Below, piece by piece: positions 1 to 8,057 of a stretch of DNA of 64,000 nucleotides. The notes under the pieces were generated by a model. It made no database searches. It had not been told where the DNA came from and saw only the letters and a list, made by a program, of their open reading frames with translations. The translations under genes and the position numbers were made by a program. Positions within the stretch are counted from its first letter, which is position 1. Each line of letters starts with the position of its first letter. The stretch is from Chitinophagales bacterium (GTDB taxonomy: Bacteria; Bacteroidota; Bacteroidia; Chitinophagales; Saprospiraceae): NCBI GenBank assembly GCA_013299105.1, contig JAAFJY010000024.1, positions 43,787 to 107,786 on the forward strand, read 5' to 3'.

Positions 1-432
1 AGGCGGCATACAGTTCTTTTGTCAATTTTATATCATCTTCGTAAAACCCCAAGGCCTTGTCCAAATTGCCCAAGGACGTGTGCGTTTCCCCAAGTTTTGA
101 GTAAGAAATCGCCAAACCGTTTTTAAAGGACACATTATTCGGGTAGGCGGCATACAGTTCTTTTTCCAAACGATTGTATTCTTCGTAAAACCCCAAGGCC
201 TTGTCCAAATTGCCCAAGGACGTGTGCGTTGAGCCAAGTTTTGAGTAAGAAATCGCCAAACCGTTTTTAAATTCCACATTATTCGGGTAGGCGGCATACA
301 GTTCTTTTTCCAAACGATTGTATTCTTCGTAAAACCCCAAGGCCTTGTCCAAATTGCCCAAGGACGTGTGCGTTGAGCCAAGTTTTTCGTAAGAAATCGC
401 CAATTCATTTTTATTGTATTCATCATCAGATT
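1..432 (-). repeat. Near-identical 144-bp tandem repeats encoding TPR units
   Basis: Three consecutive 144-bp units start at 1, 145 and 289, each encoding one 48-residue TPR. Units 2 and 3 are almost identical at DNA level. Differences are confined to a few short blocks, such as the segments about 20-40 bp and 93-100 bp into the unit. The array runs off the left edge, so the copy number is unknown. Such DNA identity points to recent unit duplication or gene conversion. Confidence 0.85.
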
Positions 433-2074
433 GAAGGGCGCAAAGTTCTTTTGAAATGACACGGCATTTTTCATAAAAATACATGGCTCTGTCTAAATTA
501 CCGACGGTCGTGTAATACGTGCCCATACGTTCGCACAATAAAGCCGCATCATATTGTGGGGGTTCAAAAGCCGCCACCACCGTTTCGGCGTAGCGCGCAA
601 AAATGGTGGACATTTTGTAGTTGTCGTCATGGATTTTGTTCGGGTGCAGTTCATCCTTTAATGTTTGAATCAGCGTTTTGCAATCATCCAGCAGGGTTGC
701 GGCATTTTTGCTTTTGGTGATTTGTTGAATGACGGGGCTGATTCTAAACTCGTGGGTGTTTTCGTAAAAATCAATCCAGCCTTTTTGTTGCAGGCTGCTG
801 AGGGCATCGTCGTAAGCATCGGCTGGATCGGGTTGGAGCAGGTGCATAAAGACGGAATAGGGAATGTTTTCCGCAGGCAATACCGCAAAATTATTCAGCA
901 AAAAACGCTCTGTGTCGGTCAAGGCGGAGACATCGTACATGGCTGCAATAATCAGATCGGGTGTGGCGGTACGCAGGCTGTCGGCCTGGTACAAGGTTTT
1001 AACGGGTTTTATTTGTATGGCCAACAAACCACGTTCCTGCAAATCGCTCACCAAGGAAGCGAGGCTGTAATGGGTTTGGAATTTGTTAAAAACGGCTAAG
1101 TTTTTAGCCAATAACTCAATCACCAAGGTATTGTACCCGACCGCGTGCAGCAAAGCCGCCAACAGGGATTCCTCTGCATCGCTGTGTTTGGGGTAATGTT
1201 TTTTAAACACCTGTACCGCAGAATCCGTATCCAAAGGCTGAACCCGATGCACCGAAACATCATGCAAAGCCGTTACCCGCGAGGTAAGCAGGATATGGCA
1301 ATTGGACAAACGCCGCAATACCCCCAAATACGCCTCCAGATCGGTGGCATTATTGGCATTGTCCAATACCAAAAAACAGGGCGTATCCAAATTATTGATC
1401 GCCTCTGTCATACGCGCTATTTGCGTTTGGGCATCGTCCTGCGGCTGAAACTGCACACCCAGTGCGTTGGCCAAACTCAATATAGCATTGCCAATGCCAC
1501 TATCCGCAAATATCCAAGCTAAATGTTTATATCGGCTTTCGTGCCGGAACCAATACTGCGCCGCCAGGGTGGTTTTGCCCATGCCGCCCTCCCCGTTCAC
1601 CAATACCAACAAGTGATTGTGCTGCAAATAATCCGCTTCAATGGCTGTCAAATCCTTGTCCCTGCCGATAAAAAAATCGGTGTAGAATGGTTTTTGGGTG
1701 AGGTAGCGGGGGAGTTCTTGTTCGCCATATTGTATTACGTCGCCAATGTGAATTTTTTCAGCCGCAAGTGAACTGTCCTTCACAACGTTTTTAGAGTTCT
1801 TTACGCCTGATTCAAAATGCGCTTCATTGATATTGTCAATATTATAAATCTTCTCGGCATTTTGCTTTGTGACCCAAACCGCTTGTTCTTCTTTGCCTTT
1901 TTTCCAACGCAAATAGCCAAGTATAACAATGATATAGCCCACAACCGCAATCAAGGGTTCAAAAGGAATTTTTTTGTCTGGGTCATTTTGATAGTCATAC
2001 CAAGCCCAGAAAGCACAAAGCGCGAGTACGATCATTGTGGTGATATATTCCCAACGGGTTGGTTTATCATTCAT
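1..2074 (-). CDS. STAND (NB-ARC-like) NTPase with C-terminal TPR array, partial at window edge
   Basis: About 691 codons are visible and the 3' end lies outside the window. The order is: two hydrophobic helices (residues about 10-26 and 41-57); a short motif QNAEKIYNI at 71-79 with a degenerate copy near 104-113; an NTPase domain with Walker A GEGGMGKTT (161-169) and a Walker B-like strand FLVLDNANN; a winged-helix/linker region; then a TPR array of 48-residue repeats. This is the architecture of bacterial NLR-like (STAND) proteins, several of which are antiphage sensors that oligomerise when their repeats bind a trigger. Membrane anchoring is suggested by the N-terminal helices. The EAD11-type gene just upstream ends 3 bp before this ATG, so the two are almost certainly co-transcribed. 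The function in immunity is inferred from family and context. Confidence 0.8.
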   Translation of the reverse strand, partial: MNDKPTRWEYITTMIVLALCAFWAWYDYQNDPDKKIPFEPLIAVVGYIIVILGYLRWKKGKEEQAVWVTKQNAEKIYNIDNINEAHFESGVKNSKNVVKDSSLAAEKIHIGDVIQYGEQELPRYLTQKPFYTDFFIGRDKDLTAIEADYLQHNHLLVLVNGEGGMGKTTLAAQYWFRHESRYKHLAWIFADSGIGNAILSLANALGVQFQPQDDAQTQIARMTEAINNLDTPCFLVLDNANNATDLEAYLGVLRRLSNCHILLTSRVTALHDVSVHRVQPLDTDSAVQVFKKHYPKHSDAEESLLAALLHAVGYNTLVIELLAKNLAVFNKFQTHYSLASLVSDLQERGLLAIQIKPVKTLYQADSLRTATPDLIIAAMYDVSALTDTERFLLNNFAVLPAENIPYSVFMHLLQPDPADAYDDALSSLQQKGWIDFYENTHEFRISPVIQQITKSKNAATLLDDCKTLIQTLKDELHPNKIHDDNYKMSTIFARYAETVVAAFEPPQYDAALLCERMGTYYTTVGNLDRAMYFYEKCRVISKELCALQSDDEYNKNELAISYEKLGSTHTSLGNLDKALGFYEEYNRLEKELYAAYPNNVEFKNGLAISYSKLGSTHTSLGNLDKALGFYEEYNRLEKELYAAYPNNVSFKNGLAISYSKLGETHTSLGNLDKALGFYEDDIKLTKELYAA

Positions 2075-2077
2075 ATT

Positions 2078-2452
2078 TTAAGAAAAGTTGGCGTTATCAA
2101 TATGGTTGATATTGTAAATCTTCTCCGCATTTTGGATAATAGTCATGCCCTTTTCGTACTGTTCCACCTCAGACTGGATAGCAGCCGATGCCACACCCTG
2201 CTCCTCAATTTCCCGCAAGAGTTCCAAAACGCTATAACGGATTTGGTTTTGGGCAATATTCGCCGACTGAAAATCCACCAAACCCAAGCGGATTTGCTGC
2301 ATGACGTGGTTATAACGGGCGGATTGTTGCACCGCTTCATCAAGACGAGGACTGTCTTTGAGCAAAGCAGATAATTGTTGAATAGCCGTTTTGAACTCAT
2401 CTTTAGCGATGAGGTCGCGGATGTGCGCAATGAAAGTTTGTGTATTATCCAT
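2078..2452 (-). CDS. Small EAD11-type effector-associated domain protein with C-terminal shared motif
   Basis: This 124-residue all-helical protein has a pattern typical of effector-associated domain 11: IRDLIAKDEF near 11-20, QQSARYNHV near 42-50, then IRLGLVDFQSANI and NQIRYSVLELLREIE (about 69-83). EADs are death-fold-like adaptor domains in bacterial conflict systems that bring effectors to STAND proteins. The C-terminus carries QNAEKIYNI (107-115), followed by N-x-I-D-N-A-N-F. The same nonapeptide occurs in the STAND protein encoded 3 bp downstream, which suggests homotypic (possibly amyloid-like) pairing. The ATG at 2452 gives exactly the EAD domain. The domain assignment is from pattern memory; the pairing is inference. 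Confidence 0.7.
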   Translation of the reverse strand: MDNTQTFIAHIRDLIAKDEFKTAIQQLSALLKDSPRLDEAVQQSARYNHVMQQIRLGLVDFQSANIAQNQIRYSVLELLREIEEQGVASAAIQSEVEQYEKGMTIIQNAEKIYNINHIDNANFS

Positions 2453-2544
2453 TGTATATCACGTTGTTTTGAAGCCAATTGTTGTGATTCTGATATTTCA
2501 TCATTTTCTGCTTTGATTTCTTCCAGTTTTTTTCTTCTGCTTTC

Positions 2545-2675
2545 AGCGAAAGGTTGCACTACCGCAACTAACGACTATCCAAAATCCACATTGCGTGTTT
2601 GATAGACTGGTTAGTTGCGGGTATTTCCGCTTTGTTCACTAAGCTGAACGATTATTATCACTTTTCCAGTCCTTC
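2545..2675. repeat. Element C palindromic repeat, copy 1
   Basis: An imperfect inverted repeat: ACCGCAACTAAC at 2561-2572 pairs with GTTAGTTGCGGGT at about 2610-2622. The inner arms are partly paired. The right flank (TATTTCCGCTTTGT...AAGCTGAACGATT) is also conserved in the copies near 4730 and 21175. It lies upstream of the EAD11 gene and next to a decayed ppk1 fragment, the same arrangement as at 21.2-21.6 kb. Confidence 0.75.
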
Positions 2676-2744
2676 ATCTCCTCAAAATACATACTCCAAC
2701 AAAAATAGTAACAAAATCCATAAAAAAATCATCAACTCTCTTCT

Positions 2745-2940
2745 TTACCCATCCCATCCAATTTCCGCCTCACCATAATATTAGGTCTCCACCTGCGAGC
2801 GCAGGGGTGCACTTTTCCCTTTGCGGTAATGTTTTGCAGGTTTTTGTCCAGCTTGCGGGCTTTTACGTTGTCGCTGAGTTGCAGTTGGATGTATTCCAGG
2901 ATTATGACTTCGACTTGTGGACGATTAAATGGAAGGAGGC
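2745..2940 (-). pseudogene. Decayed fragment of the ppk1 3' end (copy 4)
   Basis: The sequence matches the last roughly 190 bp of the intact ppk1 at 24945-27062, in the same orientation. Examples are the block reading TTTTGCAGGTTTTTGTCCAG and the following GTTGTCGCTGAGTTGCAGTT. Substitutions and small indels have broken the frame. Beyond it, 2947-3070 resembles 21640-21745, so a composite block (element C, ppk1 tail, unknown tail) is shared by both sites. The DUF4240/GIY-YIG pair follows, as it does next to the better-preserved ppk1 fragment at 23.7 kb. Confidence 0.8.
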
Positions 2941-3139
2941 TTTTTCTGTTCATCATTTTAGGAAACGAAGAGGGATGTCTTTTCCGAGGTAACGGAGTTG
3001 GCCTGCTTGGTGGGATTGGTAACGGCTGAATATACGCGTGTGCGACGCTTAGGAAGCATTTTTGTATATTCTGGAAACTTCGGAAAAGTTTCGGCAGCGT
3101 CAATTTTTGTGTTGAAAATGATTGCTAGCTTGACGTTGA

Positions 3140-3230
3140 CTGACCAACGTTAGGGGCTTACAGCCCCACCAAACATGATGTTGACCTTTATGCTACCGAC
3201 GTTAGGGGCCTACAGCCCCGCTAGTATGAT
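3140..3230. repeat. Two tandem GGGGCT-AGCCCC hairpin units
   Basis: Two units about 57 bp apart each contain ACGTTAGGGGC, a short loop and AGCCCC, followed by a TATGATGTTG or CATGATGTTG motif. Each forms a small GC-rich hairpin in AT-rich surroundings. The stretch 2453-3312 holds only repeats and the ppk1 remnant; no gene was recognised there. Confidence 0.55.
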
Positions 3231-3312
3231 GTTGTTTAACTCACAGTTGGCTTATGCTGAAAAGTTCTCCGAAGTTTTCAGTATATTCGTTGTTCGCTAT
3301 TTTTTTCTAATG

Positions 3313-3621
3313 TCAATCTTTTAAATTACCGTGTGGTCGTTGACCATGTTTTTCTTTATAGGCTTGGATATGCTCGCTTTCAATGCGCTTTGCTTCTTTC
3401 CGCCCTGGAATATCGTGAATAAGGATACGCGTAAAAAACCTGGCCCAATTGTCAATCAGGTTTGCAAATCGCAATTGTACACGCATCCTTTTTGACATCC
3501 CATCTTTTTTACTGATGGGGTCGCTACTAATGCCATACTTGAACACATCATAATCAACTTTGTCAACTATTTCGTACAAGTGGTGCAATTCTTCGCTATC
3601 GTCAGCGTTCTTGTGGGGCAT
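3313..3621 (-). CDS. Small GIY-YIG/URI-fold nuclease-like protein (copy 1)
   Basis: 102 residues. Near the N-terminus LYEIVDK and then FKYGIS stand where the two halves of a GIY-YIG motif would be. An arginine-rich RMRVQLRF, a conserved EAKRIESEHI helix and a terminal GN follow, the spacing expected of a minimal GIY-YIG/URI fold. It is paralogous to the gene at 23937-24242; shared blocks are MPHKN, the YEIVDK and KYGIS motifs, WARFF.RIL and IPG.KEA. It starts 3 bp after the DUF4240 gene stops, so the pair is one operon, with the putative nuclease second as in many toxin-antitoxin operons. The nuclease call is from motif shape only. Confidence 0.55.
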   Translation of the reverse strand: MPHKNADDSEELHHLYEIVDKVDYDVFKYGISSDPISKKDGMSKRMRVQLRFANLIDNWARFFTRILIHDIPGRKEAKRIESEHIQAYKEKHGQRPHGNLKD

Positions 3622-3624
3622 GAT

Positions 3625-4197
3625 TTATTGCGTTAATTGCCAGCCTAACTTATTACTTTGAGTTTCGTAGTTATAAGTGGGCATATAATTGAATGGAAAC
3701 TTCATCTTCATTTCAAACGCATCGTCTGCCAGATAAAGCAATGGTTCAAAAACAATATCTTCTGGCATCTCGGCGGGATCATTCAACACCTTTTCGTAAT
3801 ATTCTTTTCCTTCTGCAATCACGGCACAACGGGCGTACAAAAAATCATCGGCAGAAATAAAGTTGTCTGGTTCATTAGCTGCGTAAGTAGTGGCGTGTGC
3901 TCGCGTGTCCAATTGATATAATTTTTCAGATACCTTGTCTGCAAAAAGGCAAATGGCTGCAACTGGCATTTTGGCAAGTGCCTTCACTGCGGGTGCAACC
4001 TTTTGTTCACTGCCTTTTTTTGACCAGTCAATCTTATCAATTATACGCCAAAAATCGTCCTCGGAGAATAAATCATCTGCCGGAGACTTATCTTGAAGTC
4101 GGATTTCAACCTCGGTAGCCTTACCGAATTTTTGCTTCAAGTCGCTGATGAACTGACTATTTAGGTCGTTTAAACTAACGTTTAGTACCGTTGTCAT
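3625..4197 (-). CDS. DUF4240 domain protein with antitoxin-like N-terminus (copy 1)
   Basis: 190 residues. Residues 1-35 (MTTVLNVSLNDLNSQF..., with acidic VEIRL) resemble the N-termini of small antitoxins. The remainder fits DUF4240: SEDDFWRIIDKIDW near 44-57, LFADKVSEKLYQLDTRA, ISADDFLYARCAVIAEGKEY, and a conserved D-P-A-E-(M/F)-P turn. It is paralogous to 24249-24812. It is the first gene of a two-gene operon with the GIY-YIG-like protein. An antitoxin or immunity role is inferred from gene order and size; DUF4240 has no settled function known to me. Confidence 0.65.
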   Translation of the reverse strand: MTTVLNVSLNDLNSQFISDLKQKFGKATEVEIRLQDKSPADDLFSEDDFWRIIDKIDWSKKGSEQKVAPAVKALAKMPVAAICLFADKVSEKLYQLDTRAHATTYAANEPDNFISADDFLYARCAVIAEGKEYYEKVLNDPAEMPEDIVFEPLLYLADDAFEMKMKFPFNYMPTYNYETQSNKLGWQLTQ

Positions 4198-4397
4198 GTC
4201 AAAATTGTTTGATCACTGCAAATATAGGTGCTTTTTTCAAATGGAAAGCAGGGGTGCCGCATGAAGTTACCTGTAGCAGACAATTCGTTCCAACTTACAG
4301 TCACAAATCCTTCATCAAGGCAAACTTGCTCTTGTTCTCCGTATTTGCCAGCTCGAATAGTCAAAGTCTCATTTGTTTTATGTTTTTTTGATCTCAA

Positions 4398-4680
4398 GTC
4401 ACAGCGAACGGGTGCGGCTCCCGTTTGATGTACTTTTGAACGAAAAAGTACACTAAAGTCTAATGTATTGGTTTTCAAAATAGAGCCCTTTTTCTTTTTT
4501 TCTTGACAAAAAAAGAAACAAAAAAGTCAAGGGCTGTGATCAAATCCTACGATTTTGCTTGAAAGTGCTGACGGGAATCCACCAAACTCGCTCCTTCGTC
4601 GCTCAAACAGTGGTGGCTTCTGATCCGCCAGCCCTTTCGCAAAATCGGGATTTGCTCAAGGCCCATTTGAGCTCCGATAA
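4398..4680. repeat. Element B, 270-bp long-hairpin repeat, copy 1
   Basis: Nearly identical to 10259-10530. It starts with a GCGGCTCCCGTTTGATGT block and passes through a TTTTTTTCTTGACAAAAAAAG stretch. It then forms nested arms: CAAATCC-ACGATTTTGC pairs with GCAAAATCGGGATTTG, and inside this TGACGGGAATCCACCA pairs imperfectly with TGGTGG...CCGCCAG around a loop of about 26 nt. The short reading frames across it are not supported as genes. The gap 4198-4902 contains only elements B and C. Confidence 0.8.
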
Positions 4681-4729
4681 AATATCTGTGAAAAAGCTTG
4701 ATCTTTTACATCAGATTGGAGCCGCACCC

Positions 4730-4840
4730 CAGCGAACGGGGGGTGCCGCAACCAACGACTATCCAAAACCCGCATTGCGTGTTTGATATACTCGTTAGTT
4801 GCGTGTATTTCCACTTTGTACACCAAGCTAAACGATTCAA
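4730..4840. repeat. Element C palindromic repeat, copy 2
   Basis: Same palindrome as at 2545 and 21175, here CCGCAACCAACGACTATCC paired with CTCGTTAGTTGCG, followed by the conserved ACACCAAGCTAAACGATT flank. It abuts element B. Confidence 0.75.
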
Positions 4841-4902
4841 GCCCTTGATCTCCACAAAAGCCGTTGATGGTGGGTATTATTTGTGTAAATGGGGTATCCA
4901 AA

Positions 4903-5640
4903 TTATTCAATTGGGCGGATATTCAAAAGATTGACCATGCAGTTCTCCATATTGCCAATGGTCAAAACAAAATTTTGTTTGACTTTTAAACCGTTAGAAA
5001 ACTCCGCTGGCTTCCAATTAGGCATTTTTGAAATAGCCGCAACTAACATTTCGTCAATTTTCGTATCTTTTGACGGCATGGCAACTTGAATATCCGTAAT
5101 ATGCCCCTGTTCGGTAATGGTAAACTTAATGGCAGTCAAATCATAACCCGTAAAACTTCCTGCTTCAATATTTACAATGCTATTTTTTTGCAGATATTGG
5201 ATCAATTGCTCTGCACCTTCGTTATAAACAGCATTTTTATCAGGCATGATAGTAACCTTGAAATCGTATTGCTTCACTGCGTTATTTTTTAACGAATTTT
5301 CAGGTAGATACATTACGCTTACGGCAATATCGCTATTACGGTCAGCCAATCGCATCAGTTCTTTTTGCTCTTGATTCAACACATCGCCAATGCCTAAAGC
5401 CTTTGTTTGGGTTCCATTTTTATAGGCTGAAATTTCCACCGAAATATATTCTCTTACCCAAGATGTGGGGTACCGTTTGTTTAAATCCGTAAGTGTATTT
5501 ATTTCAACCAATTCATCTTCTTGGATAGAACAAAATGGTAGAACTTTGTTTATTTCAAATTTTAGATCATTCTGGGCAAAACTGTTGAAAGTGCATCCGA
5601 TAGAGAGAAGCACTAAGAGTAAAATCTGATTCTTTTTCAT
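4903..5640 (-). CDS. Secreted protein with TonB C-terminal-like domain
   Basis: 245 residues from the ATG at 5640, which gives a clear Sec signal peptide (MKKNQILLLVLLSIG...SFAQ). The last roughly 90 residues look like a TonB C-terminal domain: a strand KFTITEQGHITDIQV, then DEMLVAAISKMPNWKPAEFSNG and VKQNFVLTIG. Such soluble periplasmic TonB_C proteins are common in Bacteroidota and are not necessarily part of the energy-transducing complex, because no N-terminal membrane anchor or proline-rich linker is present. The middle region (40-150) is not recognised. The gene is monocistronic, with an AT-rich 360-bp upstream gap. Confidence 0.6.
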   Translation of the reverse strand: MKKNQILLLVLLSIGCTFNSFAQNDLKFEINKVLPFCSIQEDELVEINTLTDLNKRYPTSWVREYISVEISAYKNGTQTKALGIGDVLNQEQKELMRLADRNSDIAVSVMYLPENSLKNNAVKQYDFKVTIMPDKNAVYNEGAEQLIQYLQKNSIVNIEAGSFTGYDLTAIKFTITEQGHITDIQVAMPSKDTKIDEMLVAAISKMPNWKPAEFSNGLKVKQNFVLTIGNMENCMVNLLNIRPIE

Positions 5641-5911
5641 GCCTGAGATTTTAAAAAGCATTAAGTAAAAAGAGTTACTCTGAAAAGTAAATAATTCAGC
5701 GTCATTAATTGGTATTTTGATTTTCATTTTATTCATGCTTTGGTGAATTTATTAATTTATGAGTATTAGTTTAGCCCACAAGAAATACTCCCAGCAGCCC
5801 AAAATGCCACACACAAATATAAGACTACCTACGGAGTAGCCCAAATATTCCCCAACAAAAATCTCACTTCTTAGCCTTTTCTCCGCTAAAACCCAAAAAC
5901 TATTGTTAAAC

Positions 5912-5929
5912 AACACCTTTGCGGGTGTT
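5912..5929 (-). terminator. Possible weak terminator after the SDR operon
   Basis: AACACC pairs with GGTGTT around a 6-nt loop. Read on the minus strand it follows the SDR gene by about 70 bp and is trailed by GTTT. The rest of 5641-6000 shows no gene. Parts near 5810-5880 resemble the flank at 23600-23680. Confidence 0.35.
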
Positions 5930-6000
5930 TTGCCAATAGGCCTGCCTTGGCTTTGTGTTTAGCTTTGAGGGCGAGTTGGCGTTATTTCACGATAAATTCC

Positions 6001-6813
6001 TCAATGAATATGAATCCCCCCATTCACATCAATAGTCGCACCAGTGATAAACCCGGACAATTCAGAAGCCAAAAACAAGCAAGTTCCAGCTAATTCAACC
6101 GCTTTACCGACTCTTTTTAGGGGAATACCCGCCACTACTTCCTTCAATTGCTGTTCCGTCAAATCATCTAACATCGGCGTTTCAATCATCGCGGGACAAA
6201 TCACATTCGCTCGAATACTGAGGGGGGCAAATTCTCGAGCAATTGAACGGGTCAAACTAATAACCCCGCCTTTTGAGGCTGCGTAATGCGAACCGCCAAC
6301 CAAACCACCGCCCCGTTGTGCTGCCAATGAAGCCAAATTTACAATTACCCCTTTTCGATTGTCTTTAAAAACTGCTAAAACACTTTTACAGATATTGAAA
6401 CAGCCTTTGAGATTTACGTCCATTATAAGGTCATAGTCCATTTCTGTGATCGACAAAACGCCGCCAGACTTGACAATCCCCGCACAATTGACCAAACAAT
6501 CAATGGTCTCAAACCTTTCAACCGCTTTTTGAATCACCTTTTCGCAATCGCTGAATTTAGAAATATCGCATTGTAAAGGCAGTATTTCGGGCATAAACCC
6601 AATGGCATTGGCAATAGAATGGATTAAATTGTTTCCAATTTGTTCATTCATAGCGATATCAAGAATAACCAATTTTGCCCCGTGTGCTGCGAATAATTCG
6701 GCGGTTGCATAGCCAATGCTTCGCAAAGACGCTGCGCCAACAATGACACATACTTTATTCTCTAAAAGTAGAGGGTTGTATTTTTTATTTTCTTTTGATT
6801 CAATGGTTATCAT
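6001..6813 (-). CDS. Short-chain dehydrogenase/reductase (3-hydroxyacyl-CoA or 3-oxoacyl reductase type)
   Basis: 270 residues with SDR landmarks: an N-terminal nucleotide-binding segment VIVGAASLRSIGYA (slightly atypical for TGxxxGIG), NCAG at the end of strand 4, catalytic Ser in NLASLA, YAASK (Tyr/Lys) and the C-terminal GATIDVNGG. It reduces or oxidises a hydroxyl on an acyl or similar substrate with NAD(P)H; classical SDR numbering suits a 3-hydroxyacyl-CoA step. It starts 6 bp downstream of the thiolase stop and is the last gene of a four-gene minus-strand operon. The substrate cannot be told from sequence. Confidence 0.85.
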   Translation of the reverse strand: MITIESKENKKYNPLLLENKVCVIVGAASLRSIGYATAELFAAHGAKLVILDIAMNEQIGNNLIHSIANAIGFMPEILPLQCDISKFSDCEKVIQKAVERFETIDCLVNCAGIVKSGGVLSITEMDYDLIMDVNLKGCFNICKSVLAVFKDNRKGVIVNLASLAAQRGGGLVGGSHYAASKGGVISLTRSIAREFAPLSIRANVICPAMIETPMLDDLTEQQLKEVVAGIPLKRVGKAVELAGTCLFLASELSGFITGATIDVNGGIHIH

Positions 6814-6819
6814 ATTTTT

Positions 6820-8034
6820 TTAAATTATAACATTTTCAAGAACTACCGCATAACCCATTCCTACACCGACGCACATAGAAGCCAGCGCATATTTTTTCTT
6901 TGAGCGTCGCAGTTCATTGATCGCTGCTTGAATAATTCGAGTGCCCGACATCCCAAGTGGATGCCCAATCGCAATAGCTCCGCCATTAGGATTCAATCTT
7001 GTATCATTATCAGCCATGCCCAAACTTCTTGTAACAGCCAAACATTGAGCAGCAAATGCTTCATTGAATTCGATGACATCAATTTGATCGAGGGTCAAAC
7101 CTGCTTTTTTCAACGCTTTTTGCGTTGCGGCAACAGGTCCAATGCCCATTATTCGAGGCTCAACGCCTACAACTGCTGAGGAAACAATTCTTGCCTGCGG
7201 CGAAAAATTGTAACTTTTAATCGCATCTTCCGAAGTAATCAACATGGCAGCGGCACCATCATTTAATCCAGACGCATTTCCTGCCGTAACAGTACCTCCT
7301 TCTTGCTTAAAAATGGGTTTTAATTTTGACAAAATTTCAACTGTCGTATTGCCTTTAATAAATTCATCTTTATCAAAAACAGTGACGTTTCCTTTTTTAT
7401 CAGCCATTTCAACAGTGACAATTTCTTCCGCTAAGATACCGCTCTGCTGTGCCGCATAAGCTTTTTGTTGGGAGCGAAACGCAAACGCATCTTGATCTTC
7501 ACGACTGATATGATACATTTCTGCCAAATTTTCAGCAGTTACTCCCATCGCGTCTATCCCATACATTTTTTGCATTTTAGGATTTATAAATCGCCAACCA
7601 AAACTGCTATCAAACATTTGAGCATCGCTGCCAAAAGGTTTAGAGGTTTTTGAAATTACCCAAGGACCCCTGGTCATGTGTTCCATTCCACCTGCAATAA
7701 ATAGATCGCCATCACCTGCTTTGATTGCTCTGTTAGCGTGAACAATCGCAGACATACCCGATGAACACAAACGATTGACCGTTTCGCCAGGCACTGTATG
7801 AGGCAGTCCAGCCAATAATAAAGCCATACGCGCCACATTCCTATTGTCTTCACCAGCCTGGTTATGACAGCCCAATACCACATCGTCAATTAGCTGAGTT
7901 GGCAAATTGGGGTTTCTTTGGATAAGTTCTTTAATCGGCAAAGCTGCCAAATCATCCGCACGCAAATGGGATAAGCCACCCCCTAAACTACCAATTGGTG
8001 TTCTGATGGCATCAATAATGTAGGATTGTTTCAT
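6820..8034 (-). CDS. Acetyl-CoA acyltransferase (thiolase, 3-oxoadipyl-CoA thiolase-like)
   Basis: 404 residues, the normal length for a degradative thiolase. Nucleophilic Cys is in NRLCSSG (about C90), the His is in GHPLGMSG (about 358) and the second Cys in CVGVGMGY (about 388). The N-terminal sequence IIDAIRTPIGSLGGGLSHLRADDLA is of the PcaF/FadA-like type. It cleaves a 3-oxoacyl-CoA with CoA to acetyl-CoA and a shortened acyl-CoA. It sits between the SDR and the CoA-transferase genes, and 23 bp separate it from the latter. It is probably the last chemical step of the pathway encoded here. Confidence 0.92.
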   Translation of the reverse strand: MKQSYIIDAIRTPIGSLGGGLSHLRADDLAALPIKELIQRNPNLPTQLIDDVVLGCHNQAGEDNRNVARMALLLAGLPHTVPGETVNRLCSSGMSAIVHANRAIKAGDGDLFIAGGMEHMTRGPWVISKTSKPFGSDAQMFDSSFGWRFINPKMQKMYGIDAMGVTAENLAEMYHISREDQDAFAFRSQQKAYAAQQSGILAEEIVTVEMADKKGNVTVFDKDEFIKGNTTVEILSKLKPIFKQEGGTVTAGNASGLNDGAAAMLITSEDAIKSYNFSPQARIVSSAVVGVEPRIMGIGPVAATQKALKKAGLTLDQIDVIEFNEAFAAQCLAVTRSLGMADNDTRLNPNGGAIAIGHPLGMSGTRIIQAAINELRRSKKKYALASMCVGVGMGYAVVLENVII

Positions 8035-8057
8035 TTATTAAAATTTTGATGATATTT

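Noticed and set aside
1..432. Regular repeats as a possible CRISPR array
   Set aside because: Unit length 144 bp, no unique spacers, and the sequence is coding for TPR units.
28..474. A 148-codon frame with repeated RTRPWAIWTRPWGFTK units
   Set aside because: It is an out-of-frame reading of the TPR repeats; the frame that stays open to 2074 gives a normal TPR sequence.
2807..3103. Several short frames on both strands
   Set aside because: All fall in the decayed ppk1 fragment and its tail; none has a domain or sensible start.
4559..4934. Short frames of 75-84 codons on both strands
   Set aside because: They read through elements B and C, and the corresponding frames in the other copies are not conserved as protein.
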